DNA from: Mycolicibacterium aurum
Lineage (GTDB): Bacteria; Actinomycetota; Actinomycetes; Mycobacteriales; Mycobacteriaceae
Length of the DNA stretch: 64,000 nucleotides
NCBI GenBank assembly: GCA_900078775.1
Contig: LT549889.1
Span: 4,898,001 to 4,962,000, forward strand
Reading direction: 5' to 3'
Shown here: in pieces, positions 33,873-42,985 of the stretch
Layout: each line of letters starts with the position of its first letter
How positions within the stretch are numbered: position 1 is the stretch's first letter
The notes under the pieces: model-generated
Told to the model about the DNA's origin: nothing
What the model saw: only the letters and a program-made list of their open reading frames with translations
Database searches by the model: none
Program-made: the position numbers and the translations under genes

Positions 33873-36017
33873 CTACTCCGCCGGCGCCGGGGTCACATCC
33901 ACCCCGGACCCCTTGATCGAGGCCTTCGCCCGGTTCTCCGCGCGCACCGCCTTCTTGCCGCGCACATATCCCGTCGCCGAGATCGCCGCCGCCAGCAGCG
34001 CGTCCTCGCCCTTGACGAACGGGTGGAACCCGACGCCGGCGCCGCCACGGCCCTTGACCGGGATGTCGGCGACGTCGGTGACCTTCCAGCTCTTCTCCGA
34101 CAGCGACAGGATCGCCTCGCCGTTGGCGCACGAAACCGGCAGCGCGGCAATCACTTCGTCACCCTCGGCGGCGAGCTTCACCCCGGCAACCCCGTTGCCG
34201 GCCACACCCTGCGGGTTCACCGCGGCGGGATCGATGCGCAGGATCTTGCCGCGCCGGGTGACCAGGGCCAGGTGATACCCCTCGGGCAGCATCCCCGACC
34301 GCAGCAGCCCGGTGATGTCCGGGGCGACTGGGATGTCGCGGATCTTGTACGGCAGACCACCACCGGTGGTGAACTTGATCCGGCCGTCGGTCCACACCGC
34401 CCAGCCCAGCCCCGAGCTGAGCAGCTCGCCGTGGCTGTCGGAGAACACGCCGCGATCGTCGAGACGCCAGGCGGCGTTGACCTTTCGCTCGCGCGCCCCG
34501 TCCTCCCCGGCCCCGGCCGTCACCGGGGTCGCCTCGAAGTCCAGCACGGTGCGGCGGTCGTACTCGGGTCCCTTGAACAGTTTCGCGGTCTCCACGAGTT
34601 CCTTGTCGATCACCACCCGGCGGGCATCGGGGTTGGTCACCAGTTCGGTGAGTTCGGCGTACTCGGCGTCCAGCTTCTCGGCCTCGGCCTGCAACTCGAT
34701 CACGTCGAGCTTCGTGAGTCGGCGCAACTGCAGGCTCAGCACGTAATCGGCCTGCTCGGCATCGATGTTGAAGCGCTCCTGCAGACCCTGGCGTGCGTCG
34801 TCGACGGTGTCGGATGCCCGAATGATCGCGACGGCAGTATCGATGTCGAGGTGGATGAGCATCAGGCCGGACACCAGGTGCCGGCGCGCGGCGACCTTCT
34901 CCAGCCGGTATTCGCTGCGGCGCAATACCACCGAATCCCGCAGGTGCAGGAACGCGGCGATCAGCTCGCGCACCGACCACCAGCGCGGCACCCGGTTCTC
35001 GTCGAGGGCGACCAGGGAGGCCGCGAACGTCGACTCCAGGGGCGTGAGCGCCAGCAGCTGATCGCGGATCTGCTCGGCGCTGTGCCCGCGCTTGGCCGTG
35101 ACCACGATCCGCAGCCCGTTGCGACGGTCGGTCAGATCGGACATGTCCGCCACACCGGCCATCTCCCCGGACTCGACCAGCGCCCGGATCCGTTCCTGCA
35201 CAGTGTTACTGGCCACCCCGGGTGGTAGTTCGGTGATGATGCAGTTCTTACCGTCCACGGTCACCGTGCCGCGCACGGTGAACTGGCCGCGCCCGGTGGT
35301 GATGTACTCGCGCAGGCCGTTCTCGCCGATGACGCGCGCCCCGCAGCCCCAGTCCGGGCCCGGGATGAGCTTGACCAGACGGTCATCGGTCATGTTCGGG
35401 GTCTTCAGCAGAGCCCGGCAGGCGGCCATGATCTCGCGCGGGTTGTGCGCGGGCACCTTGGTGGCCCAGCCCTCGGCGATACCCATCGCGCCGTTGCACA
35501 GCAGCACCGGCCACTGGGCCGGCAGCCACGTCGGCTCGGTCCACTCACCGTCGAACGTCGGCACCATCGGCACCGCATGGCTGTCGAGTTCGGCGGTCAG
35601 TGCCGCACCGGGCGCGGACAGCCGCATCTCGGTGTACCGGTCGGCGGCCGGGATATCACCCTGGATCCGGGGGAAAGCGCCTTGTCCGTCAATGACTTTC
35701 ACGCGCTGGAACTCGGCGGCCATCAGCGCCGCGGCACCGTACATGGAGGCTCCGCCGTGCGGGTGCAGGTTGCCGGTGACCGCGGAGCACACCTTCGAGG
35801 ACTTCTGTGGCTTGTTGCCGGGCAGCAGTTTCGAGTCGTGCATCTGGTACAGCAGTCGACGCTGACCGGGCTTGAGCCCGTCGTAGGCCGACGGGATGGC
35901 GCGGTCGCTGACGCTGTACAGCGCAAACGTCAGCTGGTACTGGTTCCAGTAGTCATCGGCGCTCTGGTCGAGCACCAGGTCGGGATTCTGTTCGGGAATG
36001 TCCAGGGTGGCGGGCAC
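33873..36017 (-). CDS. Type II topoisomerase subunit A, GyrA/ParC-like (TopoM type)
   Basis: DNA-cleaving subunit of 714 residues, shorter than gyrase A (~840). It has the winged-helix start DGLKPGQRRLLYQMHDS and the catalytic Arg127-Tyr128 in PAADRYTEMRLS, against AMRYTEARL in GyrA. The tower and coiled coil (AEQADYVLSLQLRRLTKLD) come next, and a short C-terminal beta-propeller-like region follows. No typical GyrA-box was found; only GRGGAGV is faintly similar. The GTG start is 20 bases after the B-subunit stop. The pair resembles the atypical topoisomerase called TopoM in M. smegmatis and is additional to the gyrAB expected elsewhere. Confidence 0.87.
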   Translation of the reverse strand: MPATLDIPEQNPDLVLDQSADDYWNQYQLTFALYSVSDRAIPSAYDGLKPGQRRLLYQMHDSKLLPGNKPQKSSKVCSAVTGNLHPHGGASMYGAAALMAAEFQRVKVIDGQGAFPRIQGDIPAADRYTEMRLSAPGAALTAELDSHAVPMVPTFDGEWTEPTWLPAQWPVLLCNGAMGIAEGWATKVPAHNPREIMAACRALLKTPNMTDDRLVKLIPGPDWGCGARVIGENGLREYITTGRGQFTVRGTVTVDGKNCIITELPPGVASNTVQERIRALVESGEMAGVADMSDLTDRRNGLRIVVTAKRGHSAEQIRDQLLALTPLESTFAASLVALDENRVPRWWSVRELIAAFLHLRDSVVLRRSEYRLEKVAARRHLVSGLMLIHLDIDTAVAIIRASDTVDDARQGLQERFNIDAEQADYVLSLQLRRLTKLDVIELQAEAEKLDAEYAELTELVTNPDARRVVIDKELVETAKLFKGPEYDRRTVLDFEATPVTAGAGEDGARERKVNAAWRLDDRGVFSDSHGELLSSGLGWAVWTDGRIKFTTGGGLPYKIRDIPVAPDITGLLRSGMLPEGYHLALVTRRGKILRIDPAAVNPQGVAGNGVAGVKLAAEGDEVIAALPVSCANGEAILSLSEKSWKVTDVADIPVKGRGGAGVGFHPFVKGEDALLAAAISATGYVRGKKAVRAENRAKASIKGSGVDVTPAPAE

Positions 36018-36037
36018 AGTCTTCTACCTACGATCTC

Positions 36038-38080
36038 TTACGTCAGATCCAGTGCGGAGGTGTCGATGCGGGAGGCCACGTCGGCCATCCAGGTGCGTCG
36101 CCCCTCGGGCGGACCACCGAACAAGGTGTGATGCAGTTTCTTCTCGCCGTCGTCCAGGTGGACCCGAATCACGGTGCGCCGGTGTGGATCCAGCACCGTG
36201 TTCCAGAAGTCGTCGGCATCCATCTCACCGAGACCCTTGTTGCGCTGCACCTCGACCCGCTTCTTGGAGCTCTCCTTCAGGCGGGCCACCGCGGCGTCAC
36301 GCTCGGACTCGTCCTGGCAGTAGATCCGCTCGTCGCCGTTCTTCACCACGAACAGCGGCGGCAGCGTCACGTACACCATCCCGGCCTCCACCAGCGGACG
36401 GTAGAAGTCCAGGAACATCGAGATCAGGCTGGAGTTGATGTTGCCGCCGTCCGGGTCGGCGTCGGACGCGAACAGGATGCGGTCGTACCGGCACAGTTCC
36501 GGGTCGCAGTTGTCGCGCACGCCGCAGCCCAGGATGCGTTCGATCGAGTCGAACTCGTCCTTGGCCCGCGCCTTGCTCAGGGCGTACCCGTAGACGTTCG
36601 GCGGCTTCCCCTTCAACGGGAACGCGGCCTGGAAGGTGGCGTCCCGGGCGGCCTTGATGGTGCCCAGTGCCGAATCGCCCTCGCAGAGGAACAGTTCGGC
36701 GCCCGAACCTCGCCCGGACTCCCGGCTGGGCAGCAGCTTGGGCGGCAGCGACAGGTTGGTGCCCAGCCCCTTGGCCTTGGAGGCGGCGCGGGCGCGGGCC
36801 TTGGCACCTTCGGCGCTGCGCCGCGCCCGGGCGGACTCCAGCGCCAGCTTGGTCCACAGCGTGACGGTGTCGTTGTTGGCGGGGTTGGCCGCCCAGATGG
36901 TGACGCTGCGCGCCACGTCCGGGGCCATCGCCACGTTCAGCGACCGCGACGACACCGCGGTCTTGGCCTGGGAGTCCCACGCCACATCGGGAGCGCGGGT
37001 GTCCACCGCCAGCGCGGTCACCGCGACGAAGTCCTGCGGCTCCGGCCCGTCCTCGCCCTTGGCCAGGCCCAGGTCTCGGATCCGGGATGCCCGGTCGGCC
37101 AGCGCCTCGGACAGACCCTTCATCGCCGCCGTCAGATGCGAACCGCCGCCGGGGGTGCGCACGGTGTTGCAGAACGCGGCGACGGTCGCGGGCTCGGCCG
37201 GTCCCGCGGTCAGTGACCAGCGGAAAGGCGTCGGCCCGCGGCCGGTGGTGTACTCACCGCGGCCCTCGACCACGGCGCGCACACCGGGCGCCGGGGTGCC
37301 GGCGGCCGAGCACATCAGATCCAGCAGCGTGTCGGTGCCCCACGGGCCGCTGAACGGCTCCAGCAGGGCCGGCGGGATCTCGCCACCGGGCCAGCCCTCG
37401 TCGACGACGACCAGGTGCACACCCGGCGACATCCGGGCCGCGGCGTGCGCCCGCAGCAGCACCTCGCCGACGTCCACGCTGGAATCGGGCACCACGGCCG
37501 GGTCGAACAGGATCCGCACGGTGGTGCCGTGCGCGGTGGGTTTGCGGTTGCTGACCCCGCGCAGCGTCTGGGTGTCGTTGCGGGTGAAGGGTGCATTTGC
37601 GTCGAACCCGAGGTCCTCGGCGCCCTCGAACACGCCGGGGTAACCGGCGCCGAAGCTCTGCAAGTACGTCTTGCCGGCCCGGCGCACCGTGACGTCGGTG
37701 CGCGCGGAGATGAATACCGCTGCGGCAGCGCCGATTCCGTTCAGGCCGGCACCCGTACTGGTCGCGTCGGTGTGCGCGGAGAACTTGCCGCCGGCGCGCG
37801 CGGTGCCCAGCGTCTTGACGATGCCGTTCTTGCCGGTGGTCGGGTCGGTGTCGACGGGCAGGCCGCGGCCGTCGTCGGCGACGCTCACCGAGCCGTCGGG
37901 GTGCAGGGTGATGGTCACCGTGGAGCCGCCGTGGCTGGGGACGGCGACCTCCTCGATGGCGTTGTCGACGATCTCGCGCAGGGCGGTGTTGAGCACGTCG
38001 AGCCCGAGGTTCACCGCCGGCCGCAGGCGGGTGTGCTGGACATCGTCGAGCTCGGTGATGTCGGCGGCGGTGTAGCTCAC
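36038..38080 (-). CDS. Type II topoisomerase subunit B, GyrB/ParE-like (TopoM type)
   Basis: ATPase subunit of 680 residues. The GHKL motifs are REIVDNAIEEV, VADDGRGLPVD and GAGLNGIGAAAA. The TOPRIM domain has ELFLCEGDSALGTIKAARD (usual form VEGDSAGGSAK) and ILFASDADPDGGNINSSL (usual DADVDGAHI); both deviate from gyrase while keeping the acidic metal ligands. The C-terminal part keeps QRNKGLGEMDADDFWNT. The GTG start at 38080 follows ACGGAGAG. It is co-transcribed with the A subunit. The altered TOPRIM residues mark a branch apart from GyrB. Confidence 0.87.
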   Translation of the reverse strand: MSYTAADITELDDVQHTRLRPAVNLGLDVLNTALREIVDNAIEEVAVPSHGGSTVTITLHPDGSVSVADDGRGLPVDTDPTTGKNGIVKTLGTARAGGKFSAHTDATSTGAGLNGIGAAAAVFISARTDVTVRRAGKTYLQSFGAGYPGVFEGAEDLGFDANAPFTRNDTQTLRGVSNRKPTAHGTTVRILFDPAVVPDSSVDVGEVLLRAHAAARMSPGVHLVVVDEGWPGGEIPPALLEPFSGPWGTDTLLDLMCSAAGTPAPGVRAVVEGRGEYTTGRGPTPFRWSLTAGPAEPATVAAFCNTVRTPGGGSHLTAAMKGLSEALADRASRIRDLGLAKGEDGPEPQDFVAVTALAVDTRAPDVAWDSQAKTAVSSRSLNVAMAPDVARSVTIWAANPANNDTVTLWTKLALESARARRSAEGAKARARAASKAKGLGTNLSLPPKLLPSRESGRGSGAELFLCEGDSALGTIKAARDATFQAAFPLKGKPPNVYGYALSKARAKDEFDSIERILGCGVRDNCDPELCRYDRILFASDADPDGGNINSSLISMFLDFYRPLVEAGMVYVTLPPLFVVKNGDERIYCQDESERDAAVARLKESSKKRVEVQRNKGLGEMDADDFWNTVLDPHRRTVIRVHLDDGEKKLHHTLFGGPPEGRRTWMADVASRIDTSALDLT

Positions 38081-38188
38081 TGCTGGTTTCTCTCCGTCGG
38101 TGCCAAGGGGGTGCCGGAGGAATGGTAGTCGTCCGAGCCGACATCCCCGCGCATCCATGCGGGACGGTGCAGGGGAAACGTGGTCGGG

Positions 38189-39367
38189 TCAGCCGCTGCT
38201 GTGCTGGTCGTCACTGTGCCGCCCGCGGGACTCGCGCAGCAGCCGGCCCTGCCGGATGTCGGCCTCCTCCTTGGCCCGGTTCTTCTCCGAGACCCGGTCG
38301 TCGCGGGCCGGCAGCTGCAGGTCGCGTTCGGCGGCGATCCCCGCCTGCAGCTGGCGTCCGCGCTCCAGTTCGGCGTCCAGCTCGGCGCCGAAGAGCAACG
38401 CCAGGTTGGTGATCCACAACCACAGCAGGAACACGATCACCCCCGCCAGCGCGCCGTAGGTCTTGTTGTAGCTGCTGAAGTTGGCGACGTAGAACCCGAA
38501 CCCGACGGAGGCGAGCACCCACAGCAGGATGGCCACGGCTGCCCCGACGCTGATCCAGCGGAATTTCGGTTGTTCGACGTTGGGCGCCGCGTAGTACAGC
38601 ACGGCGACGGCGCCGGCCACCAGGACCAGGATGACCGGGAAGCGGGCGATGTTCCAGGCCGTCTGTGCGGCGGGGCCGAGCCCGACGGCCTCACCGATCG
38701 CCGCCGCGATCGGCCCGCTGACCGCCAGCATGAACGCGACCGCCGCCGCGGCCACCAGCCCGACGAAGGTGAGCAGGAGCTGGATGGGGCGCAGCTTCCA
38801 GACCGGTCGGCCCTCCTCGACCTCGTAGACCCGGTTCATCGCGCGCCCGAACGCGCCGATATAGCCCGACGCCGACCACAGCGCGCCGGCGATGCCGATG
38901 ACCAGCGCTAACCCAGCCGACGGTGCCTCCACCAGCTGTTGGATCGGCCCGCGCAGCGTGTCGACCGCGGACGACGGGCCGAGGTCCCCGACGATCTGCA
39001 GGACCGCGTCGGTGGTGCGTTGTCCCTGGCCGAAGACGCCGAGCAGCGAGACCATCACCACCAGCGCCGGGAACAGGGACAGCACGGCGTAGTAGGTCAG
39101 GGCCGCCGCGAGGTCCGTGCACTGATCGGAACCGAACTCCCGGGCGGTCTTGCGCAGGATGTAACGCACCGACGGTTTGGTCAGGTCGGCCGGCGAATCC
39201 GGCTTGGCCGGGTCATCGGGGTCCGGTGCGTCGGCAGGGTCTGGCGCGACATCCCCGGGGTGCGCCCCGGAGGCCGGGCTCCGCTCGGCGGTGTGTGACC
39301 CGGACGCCCGCCGGCCGATCAGGACACCGGCCGCAAGCCCGCCGGTCGCGGCGATCAACGTCTTCAT
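38189..39367 (-). CDS. YihY/BrkB-family inner-membrane protein
   Basis: Integral membrane protein of 392 residues. An early hydrophobic segment (TLIAATGGLAAGVLIG) is followed by a Pro/Asp-rich cytosolic stretch, then the YihY core with five to six helices (DLAAALTYYAVLSLFPALVV, GALWSASGYIGAFGRAMN, ALAGVIVFLLWLWITNLALL). The charged C-terminal tail is LPARDDRVSEKNRAKEEAD. The ATG is preceded by GGGAGCGCTCGCC. The family was once called tRNA-processing RNase BN in error. Its real role is unknown, perhaps envelope transport. Confidence 0.88.
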   Translation of the reverse strand: MKTLIAATGGLAAGVLIGRRASGSHTAERSPASGAHPGDVAPDPADAPDPDDPAKPDSPADLTKPSVRYILRKTAREFGSDQCTDLAAALTYYAVLSLFPALVVMVSLLGVFGQGQRTTDAVLQIVGDLGPSSAVDTLRGPIQQLVEAPSAGLALVIGIAGALWSASGYIGAFGRAMNRVYEVEEGRPVWKLRPIQLLLTFVGLVAAAAVAFMLAVSGPIAAAIGEAVGLGPAAQTAWNIARFPVILVLVAGAVAVLYYAAPNVEQPKFRWISVGAAVAILLWVLASVGFGFYVANFSSYNKTYGALAGVIVFLLWLWITNLALLFGAELDAELERGRQLQAGIAAERDLQLPARDDRVSEKNRAKEEADIRQGRLLRESRGRHSDDQHSSG

Positions 39368-39689
39368 GGCGAGCGCTCCCCGTGGTGGGCCGTCGAGTGC
39401 ATGGACAGAGGGCATGCCCGCGGGCGGAGGTGGCGAAACCGCGGGGCACAGCCCGAAGAGCGCGTGTTTCCCGGAATCCGTCCCGGCGCCACGGTGGCCG
39501 CCGCTGTCCAACTTTCGCTGATTCACGCACGTCGCCGGCCAGACTCGCCGCGACCGGACGGTCGACTCGGTGCTCATCGCATCGCGCGCCCGCAGCGCGA
39601 GAACCCACCTCGGTGAGGTCTTCGATCACTGTGCATGGAGGACCTTGGCCTCTGATCGGCACGCTGTGGCGTGACACACACTCGGAAGG
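39368..39689. other. Intergenic stretch; perfect small palindromes, possible DosR-type box
   Basis: About 322 bases between the divergent YihY gene and the shrunken phosphoribosyltransferase frame. Overlapping palindromes GGGCATGCCC and GCCCGCGGGC lie at 39410-39424 near the YihY start. No gene is supportable. Confidence 0.4.
39635..39654 (+). promoter_or_regulatory. Weak DosR-like box
   Basis: ATGGAGGACCTTGGCCTCTG loosely follows the DosR pattern GGGAC-n4-GTCCC (AGGAC ... GGCCT). It is mentioned because the downstream protein resembles Rv0571c, a DosR-regulon member. The match is poor and could be chance. Confidence 0.2.
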
Positions 39690-39947
39690 GTGAGGCCGTT
39701 CAAAGATCGTGCCGGCGCCGGACGCCAGTTGGCCCGCAGTCTGGACTTTCTGCGCGGCCGAGACGTCGGTGTGCTCGGCCTGCCACGCGGTGGAGTGCCG
39801 GTGGCGGTCCTCGTCGACGACGGTGTCGCGACCGGAGCGACCGCCGAGGCGGCATGCCAGGTGGCTCGCGCTCACGGCGCGGGTTTCCAGGGTGCCGGCC
39901 CGGGCCCGAATGCCGACGATCCGCCGCTGCGCGATGAGGAGGTCGAA
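39690..39947 (+). pseudogene. Internally deleted phosphoribosyltransferase remnant
   Basis: The first residues (AGRQLARSLDFLRGRDVGVL) and GLPRGGVPVA match the start of Rv0571c-type phosphoribosyltransferase domains. The sequence then jumps at once to the PRPP-binding loop VLVDDGVATGATAEAACQVA. From the family pattern roughly 90 residues between these blocks are missing in frame, and after VARAHGA a further ~60 are missing before it meets the hydrolase. The frame stays open into the hydrolase, so a shortened fusion could be made, but it can hardly fold as an active transferase. Confidence 0.6.
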
Positions 39948-40619
39948 GTGACGGCCGGACCGGTGGTGGTGGCCGGTCACCTGACCGTTCCGGAGCGCTC
40001 CAGCGGCATCGTCGTCTTTGCGCACGGCAGTGGCAGCAGCAGGTTCAGCGCACGCAACATCTATGTGGCGGATGTGCTGAACGCTTCCGGAATCGCCACG
40101 TTGCTGTTTGACCTGCTCACCCCGGCCGAAGAACGCAACCGCGCCAATGTCTTTGACATCGAGCTGCTGTCCCGCCGCCTGGTCGACGTCACCGACTGGC
40201 TGGCCGGTCAGCCCGACGCTGCAGCGCTGCCTGTCGGTTACTTCGGCGCCAGCACCGGAGCAGGCGCGGCGCTCGTAGCGGCTTGCCATCCCCGGGTGAA
40301 CATCAGCGCGGTGGTCTCTCGGGGCGGCCGGCCCGATCTCGCGGGTGAATCGCTGGGCAGGGTCCACGCGCCGACGCTGCTGATCGTGGGTGGACGCGAT
40401 GAGATGGTGCTGGAACTGAACCGCCAGGCGCAGGCCGCGATACCGGGTACCTGCGAACTCGTCGTAGTGCCCGGCGCCACCCATCTCTTCGAAGAACCAG
40501 GCACCCTGGAGCAAGTTGGGGTGCTGGCCCGGGACTGGTTCCTCGAACACCTCGGCTCGGCTCGACACCGACAGCCCGGGGTATTCGACGGCCGGGACGA
40601 GTCACCACGCTGTGAATAA
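39948..40619 (+). CDS. Dienelactone-hydrolase-like alpha/beta hydrolase
   Basis: Hydrolase of 223 residues if started at the GTG at 39948, which follows GATGAGGAGGTCGAA. The same frame is open back to 39690. Motifs are VVFAHGSGSSRFSARN (oxyanion), the nucleophile elbow GYFGASTGAGA, the acid in LIVGGRDEMV, and the His in GATHLFEEPG. In M. tuberculosis a related domain is the C-terminal half of the DosR-regulon protein Rv0571c. Here the hydrolase half is complete while the transferase half is eroded. Confidence 0.75.
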   Translation: MTAGPVVVAGHLTVPERSSGIVVFAHGSGSSRFSARNIYVADVLNASGIATLLFDLLTPAEERNRANVFDIELLSRRLVDVTDWLAGQPDAAALPVGYFGASTGAGAALVAACHPRVNISAVVSRGGRPDLAGESLGRVHAPTLLIVGGRDEMVLELNRQAQAAIPGTCELVVVPGATHLFEEPGTLEQVGVLARDWFLEHLGSARHRQPGVFDGRDESPRCE

Positions 40620-40784
40620 CATGTGTGTAACTCACCGTTTGGGCAGTTCAGAGGGGTGACCGCCTGTGGATGGAGCACAGCCGCCGCAGCGGGATGTCCG
40701 TCGTCAACGGGTGACGTTTCGACCGCGGGGTTGCCGGAAACCCCTCTCGGTGGAGTTTCCCAATTTCGGTGATGAGGAGGAGCG

Positions 40785-41201
40785 ATGACAGCACGAGGAC
40801 GACGCGACCGTGGCCGTCTGCCCAGGTTCGTGGCGGCCGTCGGCGCGACCGGGATGTTGGCGTGGGCATCGGCGGGCCTGGCGAGTGCGGAGCCGGCACC
40901 GGGTCAGTGTTCCCCGGCGGCGATGATGCGGGCCCATGCCGGAGCGATGACCCAGATGGCGGACTACCTGGACTCCCGACCCGACGTCCAGCAGGTGTTC
41001 ATGGATGCCAGGAGCCGGGCGACACCCCAGGAGCGGCACGATGTGATCAGGACGTACGTCGACGCTCATCCCGACGTGGCGGCGGCCCTGCGCAACATCC
41101 ACCAGCCGATTCGGGACCTCCGGGTCAACTGCGGCCTACCGCCCATGCATTCGGGCATGCATGACGATATGGACTTCGGCCCGATGGGAGACGGTGAGTA
41201 G
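40785..41201 (+). CDS. Haemophore-like secreted protein (MHB domain)
   Basis: Secreted protein of 138 residues: signal peptide (RFVAAVGATGMLAWASAG, cleavage after ASA), then a small helical domain with one Cys near each end (QCSPAAMMRAH and LRVNCGLPP). The helices include MADYLDSRPDVQQVFMDA and YVDAHPDVAAALRNI. This is the mycobacterial haem-binding MHB pattern of Rv0203. The tail is Met/His/Asp-rich (PMHSGMHDDMDFGPMGD), which could bind metal. GATGAGGAGGAGCG precedes the ATG. It would act in haem or metal capture outside the cell. Confidence 0.8.
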   Translation: MTARGRRDRGRLPRFVAAVGATGMLAWASAGLASAEPAPGQCSPAAMMRAHAGAMTQMADYLDSRPDVQQVFMDARSRATPQERHDVIRTYVDAHPDVAAALRNIHQPIRDLRVNCGLPPMHSGMHDDMDFGPMGDGE

Positions 41202-41337
41202 GTAGCGAACACGCGGCCTTCGCAACCACACGGGACGCGCGCTCGCGTGAAAGTCTTTGGCGCGCCCGGTCTGTCGTGGTTTCGCAAATCTATCGCGATC
41301 ATCGTCCGGGGCGGACCGAGTATGGCAATGTGGGCGC

Positions 41338-42939
41338 ATGAAGAAGCGCAGGCTCGCGGCGCTGGCCCCGGTCGCCGCGCTCGCCGGCATCGCGGTGCAG
41401 GATCTGCTGCAGAAAGAGCACGCACTGCGCCGAAATTTCCCGGTCATCGCACGGGCAAGGTATCTGCTGGAGTCCATCGGCCCGGAGCTGCGCCAGTACA
41501 TCATCACCAGCAATGACGCCGAGCGGCCGTTCAGCCGCGATCAGCGGCGTTGGGTGTACACCTCGGCCAAGAAGGAGAACAACTACTTCGCGTTCGGCAC
41601 CGACAACGACACCGAGAACGCCGCTTATCCGATCATCAAACAGGCGACCTTCTCCGACGTCGTCCCCGCCTCACCGATCCACGGGCACGATATCGAGGTA
41701 CCCGGGGCGAAGGTGCTCGGCGGGCCGCGAGGTCGCCGGCACGCCTTCCGGCCGGCATCGGTGGTCAACGTGTCGGCGATGTCGTTCGGGTCGCTCAGCC
41801 CGCAGGCGATCCGGGCGCTGAACAAGGGCGCCGAGATCGCCGATTGCTGGCACAACACCGGCGAGGGTGGACTGTCGGATCACCATCGGCAAGGTGGTGA
41901 CCTGGTCTTTCAGGTCGGGACGGGGTACTTCGGTTGCCGCGACGAACACGGCCGTTTCGATCTGGACCGGCTCGTCGACGTCGTCGGCTCCGGGCCGGTA
42001 CGCGCCGTCGAATTCAAGCTGAGCCAGGGCGCGAAGCCGGGACTGGGCGGGCATCTGCCGGGTGCGAAGGTGAACGCGGAGATCGCCCGGATCCGCGGCG
42101 TCGAGCAGGGCAAGGACGTCGCCAGCCCCTCCCGGCACACCGCCTTCCGAAACATCGACGAGATGCTGGACGTCGTCGAGCGGGTCGCCGATGCCACCGG
42201 TCTGCCGGTCGGCATCAAGTCGGCGGTCGGGGAACTCGGCTTCTGGCAGGACCTGGCCGATCGGATGGCCGACGGGCAGCGCGGCGTGGACTTCATCACC
42301 ATCGACGGCGGTGAGGGCGGCACCGGGGCGGCGCCACTGGTGTTCGCCGACCACGTGTCCTTCCCGTTCCGGATCGGCTTTGCCCGGGCGTACGGGGCGT
42401 TCGCGGAAGCCGGCCTGACCGATCGTGTCACCTGGATCGGCTCGGGAAAGCTCGGGTTGCCGGCCAACGCGATCGTGGCGTTCGCCCTGGGTGTCGACCT
42501 GATCAATGTGGCGCGCGAGCCGATGCTGGCGATCGGCTGTATCCAGGCGCAGAAATGCCATACCGATCGCTGCCCGACCGGGATCGCGACGCAGAAGCCT
42601 TGGCTGGCACGGGGGTTGGACCCGGAGCAGAAGTCGCATCGGCTGGCCAACTACGTATTGACGCTGCGCCGCGATCTGCTGAAGGTCGCGGAGGCGACCG
42701 GGGTACGCCACCCGGCACTGCTCGACCCGAACGAGGTCGAGATCCTCGACGGCGATCGGGGGCACCGCACACTCGCCGATGTGTACGGATACCAGCCGGG
42801 CTGGGGCGTCCCGGGGCCGGAGATCCGGGCCGAGATCGACGCGTACATGCGCCGCTACGACGATATGCCCGGCACCCACGAGGTCGTCGAGCATCGCCCG
42901 CTCAAGGTGGCTGCGGAGCCCAACGAGGCGACGGAATAG
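41338..42939 (+). CDS. FMN-binding glutamate-synthase-family protein
   Basis: Protein of 533 residues matching the FMN/3Fe-4S domain of glutamate synthase without the amidotransferase part. Segments include SVVNVSAMSFGSLSPQAIRA, WHNTGEGGLSDHH, FITIDGGEGGTGAAP and the cluster ligands in CIQAQKCHTDRCPTG. One hydrophobic stretch near the start (LAALAPVAALAGIA) may anchor it. Such stand-alone proteins are common in actinobacteria and their reaction is not settled. Thioredoxin follows 46 bases downstream, suggesting a redox partner. Confidence 0.88.
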   Translation: MKKRRLAALAPVAALAGIAVQDLLQKEHALRRNFPVIARARYLLESIGPELRQYIITSNDAERPFSRDQRRWVYTSAKKENNYFAFGTDNDTENAAYPIIKQATFSDVVPASPIHGHDIEVPGAKVLGGPRGRRHAFRPASVVNVSAMSFGSLSPQAIRALNKGAEIADCWHNTGEGGLSDHHRQGGDLVFQVGTGYFGCRDEHGRFDLDRLVDVVGSGPVRAVEFKLSQGAKPGLGGHLPGAKVNAEIARIRGVEQGKDVASPSRHTAFRNIDEMLDVVERVADATGLPVGIKSAVGELGFWQDLADRMADGQRGVDFITIDGGEGGTGAAPLVFADHVSFPFRIGFARAYGAFAEAGLTDRVTWIGSGKLGLPANAIVAFALGVDLINVAREPMLAIGCIQAQKCHTDRCPTGIATQKPWLARGLDPEQKSHRLANYVLTLRRDLLKVAEATGVRHPALLDPNEVEILDGDRGHRTLADVYGYQPGWGVPGPEIRAEIDAYMRRYDDMPGTHEVVEHRPLKVAAEPNEATE

Positions 42940-42985
42940 CCGAGAGCGGGCGGCGCAATCGGCCGACGGGAAGAGTGCAGCACAG

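Noticed and set aside
33873..38080. Calling the topoisomerase pair gyrA and gyrB
   Set aside because: The gene order is B then A without recF/dnaN neighbours, the GyrA-box is missing, and TOPRIM motifs deviate from gyrase.
39635..39654. A confident DosR dormancy box
   Set aside because: Too many mismatches to the consensus; kept only as a low-confidence site because of the Rv0571c-like gene downstream.
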